From Odontesthes bonariensis (lineage: Eukaryota; Chordata; Actinopteri; Atheriniformes; Atherinopsidae), in assembly GCF_027942865.1 (NCBI RefSeq), contig NC_134520.1, positions 35,193,688 through 35,257,687 of the forward strand: 64,000 nt of DNA. Reading direction: 5' to 3'. Under the pieces are notes generated by a model. The model searched no databases, was not told the DNA's origin, and was given only the letters and a program-made list of their open reading frames with translations. The stretch's first letter is position 1, and the number at the start of each line of letters is the position of its first letter. The position numbers were made by a program, and so were the translations under genes. Shown piece after piece: positions 1 to 9,486 of the stretch.

Positions 1-583
1 TTTCCTGATAGAAATATAGCTGATTCACTATTCTTTTACCCTTTATCCTTCATTTTCTTTTCTTTTTTTTATAAATAGTTGTCTCATCCTTCTAGAAGCC
101 TCCGGAGAACCGTGCCGTGGTTTGATACTGATGAGCTTTTCTCTCATGGCATCATTCTTTCCTGTAAATTGACTACAAGTGTGCATAACAGAGTTGGAAA
201 CATCTGTATGTAGCGCACGTTTGTGTGTGAGAATGTTTGTGGATCATACCTGTAAATATCTTCATCAATATCATCATTTGTTTGGTGATATTTAAGCTTA
301 TTATAGCCAGAGTTCATGATAACACTTTAGTAAACAAACCCGTGCTCATCCTCCCTTAAAGGTGACATATTAAACCCTGTTTTTTCAACATTTGACACAA
401 TTTTCTGAGGTTTTATTGAGATGTTTGAGACACAGTTTGATGTTTGTTGCTTTAAGCACAGCGGCACAGTTAAATAATGTCATTTATTTGGGTCGTATTC
501 ATGAGATGTGAAGGTGGACTAACAGAAATCTCTTCTGATGTATTTCTGTTGAGCTAAAGAAAGGGTTCCTTTTATTTTGTTAG
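1..583 (+). other. prpf38a intron, no recognisable element
   Basis: This stretch precedes the first readable prpf38a exon and ends in a good acceptor (pyrimidine-rich tract, then TAG at 581-583). I see no coding segment matching the earlier part of PRPF38A and no transposon ends. It is best read as intron. The first exons of the gene lie to the left of the window. Confidence 0.7.
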
Positions 584-1809
584 ATACGTGCGTCTGCTGG
601 GAGCGATGTACATGAGGTTAACGGGCACTGCGGTGGACTGCTACAAATACCTGGAGCCGCTGTACAACGACTACAGAAAGATCAAGAGTCAGAACAGAAA
701 CGGAGGTGAGTTGGAGAAGAATGAGATGTTTCCCCTCCTGGAAGCGAAAGGCATCGTGGCAACAGCTTTCAGTGTCATTATGGAACAATGTGTTTGATTT
801 TTGATGCTTATTTTAAGGTTTTATTCACGTTTTTTTTGTTTCCAATGTCCCAGTTTTGTGTGATAAGGAGTTCAGGGCTCTGAGTAGAAAGAACCTGACG
901 ACTCCATCTGTAATTTGCTTTGTTTATGCCAATGAGAAGCTTCACAAACGTGAATATATGTGATGCTGCTCAGAACTTGGCCCAGGATCAGGTTCCAGGT
1001 GGTAATAAATGTTTAAACTTCACTGAAACCCTGACGATGATGATGTGTGTGTGTGCAGAGTTTGAGCTGATGCACGTTGACGAGTTCATCGACGATCTTC
1101 TTCACGCAGAGCGGATCTGCGACATCATCCTTCCTCGCCTTCAGGTGCGTTAGCGCCCTGTTCCTGAAGCCTGCTGGGCAGGGTCAGACCATTAAAGGAG
1201 AATTCCAGCATTTTTACAAACATATCCCATCTCTTGGAGACCCAGGAAAGTTGGCCAAAGGGAAAAACGCGAGAAATTTTCATGCCCGCTGCACAAAGTT
1301 GTCCGATTGCGCTGATTTCCATGAAAGCGGGCTCTATTGGGCAAGCGTTTAACCTTTCCTGAGGCTCTTAACGTGTATCAAAATACTTTTTATCGAATTG
1401 GCCGTAGTGTCTGTAGTAATACAATTCAGCCCAGGGGCTAACCATACCGTTAGCTAGCACAGACATTATACATTTTGAGATTTCAAAAACAGCGCACCTA
1501 CCTCTCTCAGCTTCCGTGTTCCACAGGCGTGCGCACAAATTAATCGCCGAAGTCATACACTATAGTATTCCAAAATTGTCGTGCAATACAATGTCCACAT
1601 CTGCACCACCATGTCTCCCCAATGCGTGACCCGGCAGCAGCTCCTCGCTGCATCTTGTGCCAACAACTCTTCATCAGTGTATTCTGGTTCAAAAAGATAA
1701 CCCCGACCATCAAACTCGTCAAACTCTTCCATTCCAACATCAGAATCTGACCAACTATCCATCTCGAAATTGCTTCCAATAAAATCCCGAGGGTTCGTAT
1801 CTCCCGCAG

Positions 1810-1850
<41 letters not shown>

Positions 1851-4800
1851 GGTGCGCTCCTTCCAGCAGTCATGTGACACGTCATGACATCACGGCGAAA
1901 ATGGGTGTTGAAACGAGTCAGCTGTTCGATAGGAAACAATAACAAAGATGGCAATGTGCAGTTCGGTTCCCAAGGGTCGTTTTTGGTGGACAAAAAGACC
2001 ATTTTGGAATACTATATATATACTATACTATACTATATATATATATATATATATATATACACTATACTATAGTGTATGACTTCGGCGATTAATTTGTGCG
2101 CACGCCTGTGGAACACGGAAGCTGAGAGAGGTAGGTGCGCTGTTTTTGAAATCTCAAAATGTATAATGTCTGTGCTAGCTAACGGTATGGTTAGCCCCTG
2201 GGTTGAATTGTATTGCTACTGACACCACGGCCAATTCGATAAAAAGTATTTTGATACACGTTAAGCGCCTCAGGAAAGGTTAAAAGCTTGCCCGATAGAG
2301 CCCGCTTTCATGGAAATCAGCGCAATCGGACAACTTTGCGCAGCGGGCATGAAAATTTCTCGCGTTTTTCCCTTTGGCCAACTTTCCTTGGTCTCCAACA
2401 GATGGGATATGTTTGTAAAAATGCCGGAATTCTCCTTTAAAGTCAGGGTTAGACCATTAAAAACATCTTCATACTTCGTACAGAAGAGGCAGGTTCTGGA
2501 GGAGGCGGAGATGTTGGACCCACGGATCAGCGCTCTGGAGGAGGACCTGGATGAGGTGGAAAGCAGCGAGGAAGAAGATGAGGAAGAAGAAAAGGTAAAG
2601 ACCATTAAAGACTGACTTCTTTCTCCAGTCAGAGTGTGTTGCCCCCTGCTGGTCAGAGGACATAATGCACATTTACAGCACTTCTCAGACCCAAATGATT
2701 TTATTTACCATCTGTGATGCATGTATCCAGATGTTGTTGATGAAGGTAGTCCGGCTAGTTGGCTGGGGTTTAAAATATAAAGCGTTTTGCTTCTCAGAAC
2801 AATAGGCGTTCAACAGAGTAATACATTTGCATCACAAAATCGTTCTCCAGGAAAAAGTCAGACCTCACAATCTCTTGGCCCTATTTTCTCTCCCTTCGTA
2901 TCACTGCCTGCTGCCGCCTGCCGACAGCCGGTGCTGCTGCCTGATAAACTTCCAGACTTTATAGTGAATAAAAGCAACGAGTGAGAGATAAAAAGCAGCG
3001 TAAAAACTGATAAAAAGACGAGTTAAAAGGGTTGAAACCAAGGTAAAGCAGCAGAAATCCCTCAGAGAGGAGAAGAAGCTTCGATTTAAATTCACTAGTG
3101 GTGCAACGGATCATCATTGATCCGTCATCCGTTCGGATCAATTATTTCGGTTCGGCACACACATGATCCGCGGATTGATTTATGAAAAAAAAAAATTGTG
3201 CGCATGTTCAGTCCTCACACAGCCGTTACCATTCCTGCTAGTTCCAGGGACAGAGCTACTTTCCACGCTCTGGGTAAAAGTCTGCAACAGTTCCCTCTTC
3301 AATAAGCAAACAGTCCTGTGGCTCGTTTGTGATTTATTGTCCTCAGCGTACAACATTTTTTGTTTTGATCCGTTGCATCCCTAAAATTCACTCCAGATTT
3401 AAATTGCTTGGATTAAAACCTTTGAAGCCATCGGACACCCCTGATGAAACATTTTAAACGTCGTCTGCTTAACTTTGTGATTTCCTTCTCTTGCAGCCGG
3501 AGCGGCTTCAGACGCCTGAACCTCACAGACGCAGTTACCGTGACAACGACCGACCCCGCCGCTCCCCGTCGCCGCGCTACAGACGCAGCCGCTCGCCCAG
3601 ACGGTTTGTGTTGTGCTTCTACTTTAAACTTTAAACGTGAAGAAGACGAGAAAAAACCGAATCTAACTGATTATTTTCCCGACAGGCGCAGCAGATCTCC
3701 AAAGAGACGAAGGTACGGCGGCTTTTTCTCTGAATTCCATCACATTAAGACCATTTTTGACACTGTGAATGTGTTTTGGGTGTAGAACAGACTCTCAGTG
3801 AGTCTCTTTTTGAGAATCATTGAAATGTTTTGTTGCTCGCCTTCTCCGGGGAGTCAAACCGAGTCCGAACGGATGCATCAACGCAGCAGGAGATGCGTCA
3901 CAACAAGGAAAATAATCACAAGAAAAGACGCCAAAACAAGGAAAAAGGAGCTCGGGCTCTAATCGGGGTGTTTGACCCCCTGAAGAAGGCGAGCACCGGG
4001 ATGAATCCAGGAGGCGCTTTTTCAGAGTTCTGATTGTGTTCTGTTGTACGCTAACAGCCCGTCGCCCCGCAGAGAGCGCCATCGCAGCAAGAGCCCCCGC
4101 CGCCACCGCAGCCGGTCCAGAGACAGACGCCACCGCTCCAAATCCCCCGGTAGGTGGAGCGCAGGCCTGACTGGTGCCACAACTACTCCAGAACTTTGCT
4201 TTTTCAGGGGCCGAAACCGCATACTACATACTGCATACTGCATACTACATACTGCATACTGCATACTACATACTGCATACTGCATACTACATACTGCATA
4301 CTGCATACTACATACTGCATACTACATACTACATACTACATACTGCATACTGCATACTACATACTACATACTCCATACTGCATACTACATACTGCATACT
4401 ACATACTACATACTGCATACTACATACTGCATACTGCATACTACATACTGCATACTACATACTACATACTACATACTGCATACTACATACTACATACTGC
4501 ATACTACATACTGCATACTACATACTGCATACTGCATACTGCATACTTCCATACTGCATCCTCATCGATCAGACAGTATGCAGAGCGTTTACCCACAATG
4601 CATCTCGCTCCTGCCCGAGCCGAAATCAGCCGGCCTGAAGCTGATTTCCCTTAAGCTCTAAACTCTGTAAACTTTAGCAACATTTGAAACATTTTCAGGT
4701 GAGAAAGTAGTCGTTTAGATCCCCAACGTGTTGAAAACCTGACAAAATACCGGCTGTTTACAGTTTTGTTCCCACGAATTCGGCGCTACTAAAGCTAGCC

Positions 4801-7172
4801 GCAGTGAGCAACGCACTTCCTGTTATTTTCACAAAAGAAAATACCCGTTGCCTTTTATCATAGGGAAAGCCATTACCATACAATTAGTGCTTTTGTTTTG
4901 AAAACAGGAAGTGAACCTACCCTCGTTGTAGCTAGCTTGAAACTGCCGTTTTGACAGGAAATGACGATCGGCGACGTCACGTTACGTTGCATCTTGGGTA
5001 GTTTGAGTATGAGTAGTAACCTCATGATGCATACCCAACATTTCAGAGAATCTAGTATGCATCCGGGAACTTAAAAAAAGTTAAAGTTAGTAGGAGTAGT
5101 AGGAGAAGTATGCGGTTTGGAACACAGCCTCTGTTTAGTGCTTCAGCGGTGCATCCTGGTCTGTTTCAGCTGGTGTTACAGCACCTCTCTGTGGCCAAAT
5201 CATGTAACTACAACAAGTAACCGCTGCTGCTAAGAAGGATAAACTGCTTTTATTAAGTTTTATACAAGAACAGGATTAATTACCAGCAGTCCGGAGACGT
5301 TGCTGCTAACCAGGAAGCTGTATATATTATATTATATATATGTATATAGAGAGAACACAGTAAAAAAAAATCTAATATGGTCATATTTTTTTAACTTTTT
5401 TTTTACAGCAGAGAGTCAGATTCTGACCATAAATGTGTGGAATCTATAAAGGTTTACATGTCATTAGATTCAGAGATGTTTATGATCCCACTCGGAGTTG
5501 AAATGCTGTTGATAACGACAGAAGAGGGAACAGCTGGTGTATGAGTGTAACTGTTTGATTGTCTTGAACCAGGTCACCACAGAAGCCACAGACACCGCAG
5601 CCACTCAAAGTCTCCAGAGAGGTGGGTGTTACTAAATGCTTCTGCATGAGCATCCGGCTCACCAATGTGTTCCCACAGCTGGGACAGATGCTGATCAAAT
5701 CCTGTCTGTGAGACTTCATTTCTCTGCTGCACAGTCAAAGATCACTTTAATTTTAACCAGCATAATTGTACCTTTTAATTACTTTAGATTAGGGATGCAC
5801 CGATATCTGCGGTTTCGTATCGGCCGATTCGATCCAGAAAAACAGCGCAGAGTTCTGGTAACAAACGTTACAAAGACTGGGATCATTCTGCTGTGCGAGG
5901 CAACATCAGACTGGACTTAAACATTTCTTTCCTATTTTTTTTTTAAAAACAAATAAACAGATATAAATATACTGAATTACTTATTTATTTATTTAATTAT
6001 TGTGCACCAGTAAAACAATCTTAAACCATAGAAATATAGCAAGTGTAACTGGTTCAGTCAGTGCAGTTAGAGATTCAAACTCCAAAATAAATATTAAATA
6101 ATAAAGGAGCTGAAATTAGGGAGAAAACAAGAGCTTCACTAGCTTGGTTGGTGGACTTTCAGAATAAATAGCAATCAGCTGTTTATGTAGTTTAATCAGA
6201 ATTAAACATCCATTTTTACTTCTTCTTCTCTTTATTTATTACCTGCTGTAAGGATTGCCTGTAAAGGGTTGTAGGAATAAAGCACATTTACATAAATTAC
6301 AAAAACATCTGAACAAAACAATAGCTTCTCCAGCTTGGTTTAAAAATAAATAAATGAATAAAAAAATAAATCAGAGGTAGTTCCAGCTTAAAACAGGTTT
6401 TTCTCTTGGATGAATGCCAATCCAGTAAGAGAACATTTCCAGGTTTTGCTGTGTTGAGGCTGAAGTCACACACATACTGACACTCAGTCCGTGACCTGCT
6501 CAGGCTTCAGCTTCCCTTGGCAAAGCAAATGTGTTTTAATTTATAAATACAATACAATCAAATTTATTTGTAGCACATTTCATGTACAAACAGTTCAAAG
6601 TGCTTTACATAAAATAAAAGCATTGCAGCAGGGAGTGGAAGAAGCATTAAAAATACATAAAAGAATATAAAGAGAAACAAATTAAATAATTTAAATGAAT
6701 TAAAAAACAAGCAACAGTCCAGATAAGTTCAAAGATAGCGTGCAGATTTCATGCATAGACACATGAGAACAGAAATGTTTTTAACCTGGATTTAAAAATG
6801 TCTCCATTTGGTGAAAGTTTAATCTCCACTGGCAGTTTGTTCCACTTGTTTGCAGCATAACAGCTAAATGCTGCTTCTCCATGTTTAGTCTGGACTCTGG
6901 ACTGGACCAGCTGACCTGAGTCCTTGGATCTCAGAGCTCTGCTGGGTTTATATTCTAAACGGTGTTCAGATTACAGTCCTGCTGCCGTAATGCTGGACAG
7001 GACGAGGGAAAAAACGGATAGAAACATGGGATCGGTGCATCCCGACTTTAGATTCAGCAGATGAAGTTCTGTTTGTGGTTAACGTTAAGTTTTTAATGAT
7101 AATTAATGTTTCATTTCACCTCACAGGAGTTCCAAAAAGAGTCACAAGAAGAGTCGAAGAGGAAACGAGTGA
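584..7172 (+). CDS. prpf38a: pre-mRNA-splicing factor 38A (3' part, 8 exons)
   Basis: PRPF38A is a nuclear component of the U4/U6.U5 tri-snRNP, needed in spliceosome activation. Readable exons with GT-AG borders and continuous phase are 584-705, 1059-1144, 2484-2594, 3497-3603, 3686-3712, 4058-4149, 5573-5621 and 7127-7172 (TGA 7170-7172). The first two encode the end of the PRP38 domain ([20 protein letters not shown], then [20 protein letters not shown]). Exon 3 encodes the acidic hinge rich in SSEEE. The remaining exons encode the arginine/serine-rich tail ending in [13 protein letters not shown], a near-identical match to vertebrate PRPF38A as I know it. The N-terminal exons lie outside the window. 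No frameshift or stop was seen. All introns longer than 900 bp contain transposons, yet the splice sites are intact, so the gene looks functional. PRPF38B is excluded by the tail sequence. Confidence 0.96.
1812..1850. repeat. (TAA)n microsatellite
   Basis: About 13 perfect TAA units lie inside the centre of the foldback element. On the minus strand they encode a spurious polytyrosine run. Confidence 0.95.
2010..2070. repeat. (TA)n-rich tract
   Basis: TATATA/ACTATACTAT low-complexity sequence lies inside the right arm of the foldback element. It interrupts the inverted match to the left arm, so it probably expanded after insertion. Confidence 0.9.
2725..2985. repeat. partial interspersed repeat, second copy at 40023-40300
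   Basis: Positions 2725-2870 are the reverse complement of about 40150-40290 (shared landmarks: AAAGCGTTTTGCTTCTCA and ATACATTTGCATCACAAAAT). Positions 2872-2915 match 40028-40070 in the same sense (TTGGCCCTATTTTCTCTCCC). The family therefore has inverted ends and this copy is truncated or rearranged. Superfamily not identified. Confidence 0.7.
3096..3383. mobile_element. short hAT-type MITE in prpf38a intron
   Basis: The left end TAGTGGTGCAACGGATC and the right end GATCCGTTGCATCCCTA are imperfect inverted repeats. They are flanked by a perfect 8-bp duplication AAATTCAC (3088-3095 and 3384-3391). An 8-bp duplication with TAG...CTA ends is the hAT signature. It is 288 bp with no coding capacity. 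Confidence 0.9.
4204..5131. mobile_element. non-autonomous DNA element with CATACT ends
   Basis: The left end CCGAAACCGCATACT is mirrored by AGTATGCGGTTTGGAAC near 5107-5125. The interior near 4790-4850 and 4895-4940 is a second imperfect inverted pair (GCTAGC...CACTTCCTGTTTT motifs). No clean target duplication was found, so the superfamily is open. The left terminal repeat has expanded into a minisatellite. Confidence 0.65.
4219..4553. repeat. 7-bp minisatellite CATACTG/CATACTA
   Basis: Nearly 50 head-to-tail copies of a heptamer alternate between CATACTG and CATACTA. All three forward frames stay open across it, which gives spurious proteins rich in HTAYCIL. It lies in the prpf38a intron 4150-5572. 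Confidence 0.95.
5790..7045. mobile_element. hAT-type element in last prpf38a intron
   Basis: The ends TAGGGATGCACCGAT and ATCGGTGCATCCCGA are inverted repeats with one mismatch. They are flanked by the perfect 8-bp duplication CTTTAGAT (5782-5789, 7046-7053). No transposase is readable. The element was itself hit by a LINE fragment at about 6545-6965. Confidence 0.9.
6545..6965 (-). mobile_element. L2-like LINE 3' end
   Basis: Read on the minus strand, this contains a degenerate end of a reverse-transcriptase ORF ([23 protein letters not shown]) and a 3' tail with AAAGCACTTTGAA and AATAAATTTG. The same end motif FKSRLKT occurs in the longer LINE at 41640-43311. It is 5'-truncated and lies inside the hAT element 5790-7045, so it is younger than that element. 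Confidence 0.75.
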
Positions 7173-7420
7173 TCTCCATTTTTTGTTTGAACCAGTTTCC
7201 CTCTTTCTTTGTTTTTTTTCTGGTCCTTTAAATCTTGTTTTAAGGACTTTTTTTATGGCAAGATTTTCAGTTTTGGATGCTCGGGCCACTGCGGTGTCAC
7301 AGCAGTGTTTCTGGGGTTAAACTTCTCAGATCACTGAGGAACTTTGGATCTACGTGTTCTGTACTTTACACACTCTGACCTGATGTTTGACATTTAAATA
7401 AAGACCCTGATTCATGTTAG
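7173..7420 (+). other. prpf38a: prpf38a 3' UTR with polyadenylation signal
   Basis: T-rich sequence follows the stop codon, and AATAAA lies at 7397-7402. Cleavage is expected about 15-25 nt later, giving a 3' UTR of roughly 245 nt. Confidence 0.75.
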
Positions 7421-7429
7421 TTTTTCAGG

Positions 7430-7836
7430 ATGTTTAATCTTGTGGTATTCTGAATTTAAATGTCACAGCTGTGGATGAAGGTAACTTTGATTTAGGGAAA
7501 GTTAAAGACAAACTAATCAAATCTATGCACAAATCTGCACAATGATATGGTGATAAAGGTGAGTTGTAGGGTTACGGTTGGAGCAGGATTACTATGGCAA
7601 CAATACATCATCAGTAGGGTAAAACTAAAACTGCGCAGAACGCAAAGTCTGATTCACCACGTGCTTCAGCGTCTACAAGCAGGTTTAGAGTGACTTTCAA
7701 CCCAGTTATCTCGGGGTCTGAATCCGATCCAATTCTTAGTCAGATTAAGGTGTCTACATGCACTTAATAACTCAATCTGATTGTAATTTAGCCAATAATC
7801 CGATCCTTTCAGGGCCATGTGACCCCACTGAGTGAT
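7430..7836. other. intergenic, nothing recognised
   Basis: Between the prpf38a polyadenylation region and the next hAT element I see no exon, RNA gene or transposon end. Confidence 0.6.
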
Positions 7837-7935
7837 GTTAAGAGTAGGGCTGGGCGAGTTAACTCGTTATTATCATGTTAACTTGTTGATTATTTAACGC
7901 CGATAAATATTTATTATCGCGCATTAACGCAGGTT

Positions 7936-8220
7936 TTATTATTGTAAAAGTCTGTTGCTCACAGGCTTTTATTTTGTAAAAGTCTGTTGCTCACAGGCTT
8001 TTATTTTGTAAAAGTCTGTTGCTCACAGGCTTTTATTCTGTAAAAGTCTGTTGCTCACAGGCTTTTATTCTGTAAAAGTCTGTTGCTCACAGGCTTTTAT
8101 TTTGTAAAAGTCTGTTGCTCACAGGCTTTTATTTTGTAAAAGTCTGCTGCTCACAGGCTTTTATTTTGTAAAAGTCTGTTGCTCACAGGCTTTTATTTTG
8201 TAAAAGTCTGCTGCTGTCTG
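7936..8220. repeat. 32-bp tandem repeat, 8 units plus a partial
   Basis: The core TCTGTTGCTCACAGGC recurs every 32 bp (7951, 7983, 8015, 8047, 8079, 8111, 8143, 8175) with only T/C changes, and a ninth is cut short at 8207. It lies just upstream of the BED-finger reading frame inside the hAT element. Confidence 0.95.
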
Positions 8221-8262
8221 CTGTGGAACAGGAAAAGAAAGTAATCGGCGGATCCACCAAAC

Positions 8263-8568
8263 ATGGAGAAGGGTACGGAACTTTTACTCGGCCATTTTCA
8301 TGTTAAAGTTCTTCCAGACGGCGGAGTCGACAGAACCAAAGTCATCTGTAAACACTGCCAAGTTGAATTGTCTTCTCAGCGTAGTAGTTCCAGTCTAAAA
8401 TATCACTTAAAGGCAAAACACACAACTGATAGCAGCAAGTCATTCAAGGAAACAGACAGTGGAGCGAGGCTTCTACATAAAAACTACAGAAAGATGCTGA
8501 TGTTAAAAGTGTGTTTGCACAACAAATGTTATGGCACTTTCATTCATATGGCAGCACATTTAAAATAA
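8263..8568 (+). pseudogene. hAT transposase N-terminus (BED zinc finger), truncated
   Basis: A 101-residue frame carries the BED-finger pattern C-x2-C...H-x4-H (CKHC at residues 28-31, KYHLKAKH at about 46-53), as in the N-terminal DNA-binding domain of hAT transposases and ZBED proteins. The RNaseH-like catalytic domain and dimerisation region are absent: the frame runs into short unrelated sequence and stops before the right end of the element. It is therefore a remnant and not an active transposase. It could still bind transposon ends if expressed, but nothing here shows that it is. Confidence 0.8.
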
Positions 8569-8709
8569 AGCTAAATGCTAAAAGCTATACACTACTTTTG
8601 GATTTATTTTTGGATTCTGCGTACAAATGCGATTAATCGCGATTAATCAGGGAAATCATGTGATTAATTAGATTAAACATTTTAATCGTTGCCCGGCTCT
8701 AGTTAAGAG

Positions 8710-8929
8710 CACATAAAGACGGGTGAGTGACTTGAAATGGAATAAGAAAAGTGTATGAAAGACTCAAAGATTGAATCCCAGCTGCATTATCCAGCCGTGT
8801 TGGTTTCGTCCAGTTTGGGTCAGACGAACATGTTTAAGGTTTGGTTGGACTGACAGAGTGATGTCATTGTGCTGTCTGTAATTCACCACTAAACTCACCT
8901 TTTTCTTGTTTATTACGAGCACCCCTGGT
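8710..8929. other. intergenic, nothing recognised
   Basis: Unique-looking sequence lies between the hAT element and the left edge of the IFIT duplication. No feature was recognised. Confidence 0.55.
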
Positions 8930-9486
8930 TTTATTGACCCCTCCTTCAGTTCCTGCTGCCGTTTATCAGTTTCATGCTGTTGGAGCTTCTGGTTCGGTCC
9001 TTTTAGTTATTGATCTTCACTCAGTAAAATTCTTCATCACTTCATGAATACCTGGTTTGGTGTCCTGATAATAAAGTTTATTCAGTGAACAGCTGGAATT
9101 TAACAGATGCATCCAGGAAACATCAAATATTCAGACGTGTTAAGTTTTGCATGTTTTATTCACATAAAATGTTTGAATACATAGAACTCTTGTACAGTCT
9201 CCAGAAAAAGATATTTTTCATGAACATATTTGTTCAGTAGTGTTATTACAGCTTAAAAGCAGCATTTTATGCTCTAACTAGTTGCATCTGTTCTGTTTAT
9301 AAAAGCAGAGACTGAGTTTTGTGTCACACTGCAAAGATTACAGTCTTCTTTCTAAAACTAACACATATCAGACACTCTCCTCTATCTTGAGCTCAGCTGT
9401 TAACACACAGAAAAGCTTTCTCTTCAGATTTGGAGACTGTGTCTTTAAGAACTCACTCAGACTCATAATCTTGCAGATTTGCCATG
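8930..9486 (-). pseudogene. IFIT 3' remnant (last codons, 3' UTR, downstream flank)
   Basis: Positions 9110-9486 match the 3' UTRs of the four intact IFIT genes, including the polyadenylation signal (TTTATT on this strand at 9155-9160). They end with the last nine or so IFIT codons (ANLQDYESE, stop near 9453). Positions 8930-9105 match the downstream flank of genes C and D (CTGCTG...GTTTATCAGTTT...AGCTTCTGGTTC). The match breaks at about 9486, where satellite begins. A fifth IFIT copy stood here and lost nearly all of its coding exon. Confidence 0.88.

Larger units (their letters stand above)
1196..2436. mobile_element. Kolobok-like foldback element in prpf38a intron
   Basis: The element starts AGGAGAATTCC (1196) and ends GGAATTCTCCT (2436), flanked on both sides by TTAA (1192-1195, 2437-2440). 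Long inverted arms of about 390-450 bp (1196-1578 and about 2000-2436) match with scattered changes. The centre (1580-2000) reads on the minus strand as [14 protein letters not shown] and, after a one-base frame change, [11 protein letters not shown]. That cysteine-rich pattern resembles the C-terminal domain of P2X7 receptors, which recurs in fish transposon-type proteins (family knowledge, not searched). TTAA duplication and these ends fit Kolobok-type DNA transposons; piggyBac is the alternative. The coding part is broken. Confidence 0.75.
7845..8701 (+). mobile_element. hAT element with BED-finger remnant
   Basis: The ends TAGGGCTGGGC and GCCCGGCTCTA are near-perfect inverted repeats. They are flanked by the exact 8-bp duplication GTTAAGAG (7837-7844, 8702-8709). 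Subterminal ATTAATCGCGATTAATC motifs are typical of this hAT group. Inside are an array of 32-bp repeats and the start of a transposase, so this is a deletion derivative of an autonomous element. Confidence 0.93.

Noticed and set aside
1186-2461. AGACCATTAAA as an 11-bp target duplication of the foldback element
   Set aside because: The inverted arms begin exactly inside TTAA on both sides (1192-1195, 2437-2440), and a third AGACCATTAAA at 2599 shows the 11-mer is not specific to the insertion.
4044-4661. Three overlapping 150-205 aa plus-strand frames rich in HTAYCIL
   Set aside because: They are translations of the 7-bp CATACT minisatellite. A repeat unit not divisible by three keeps all frames open.
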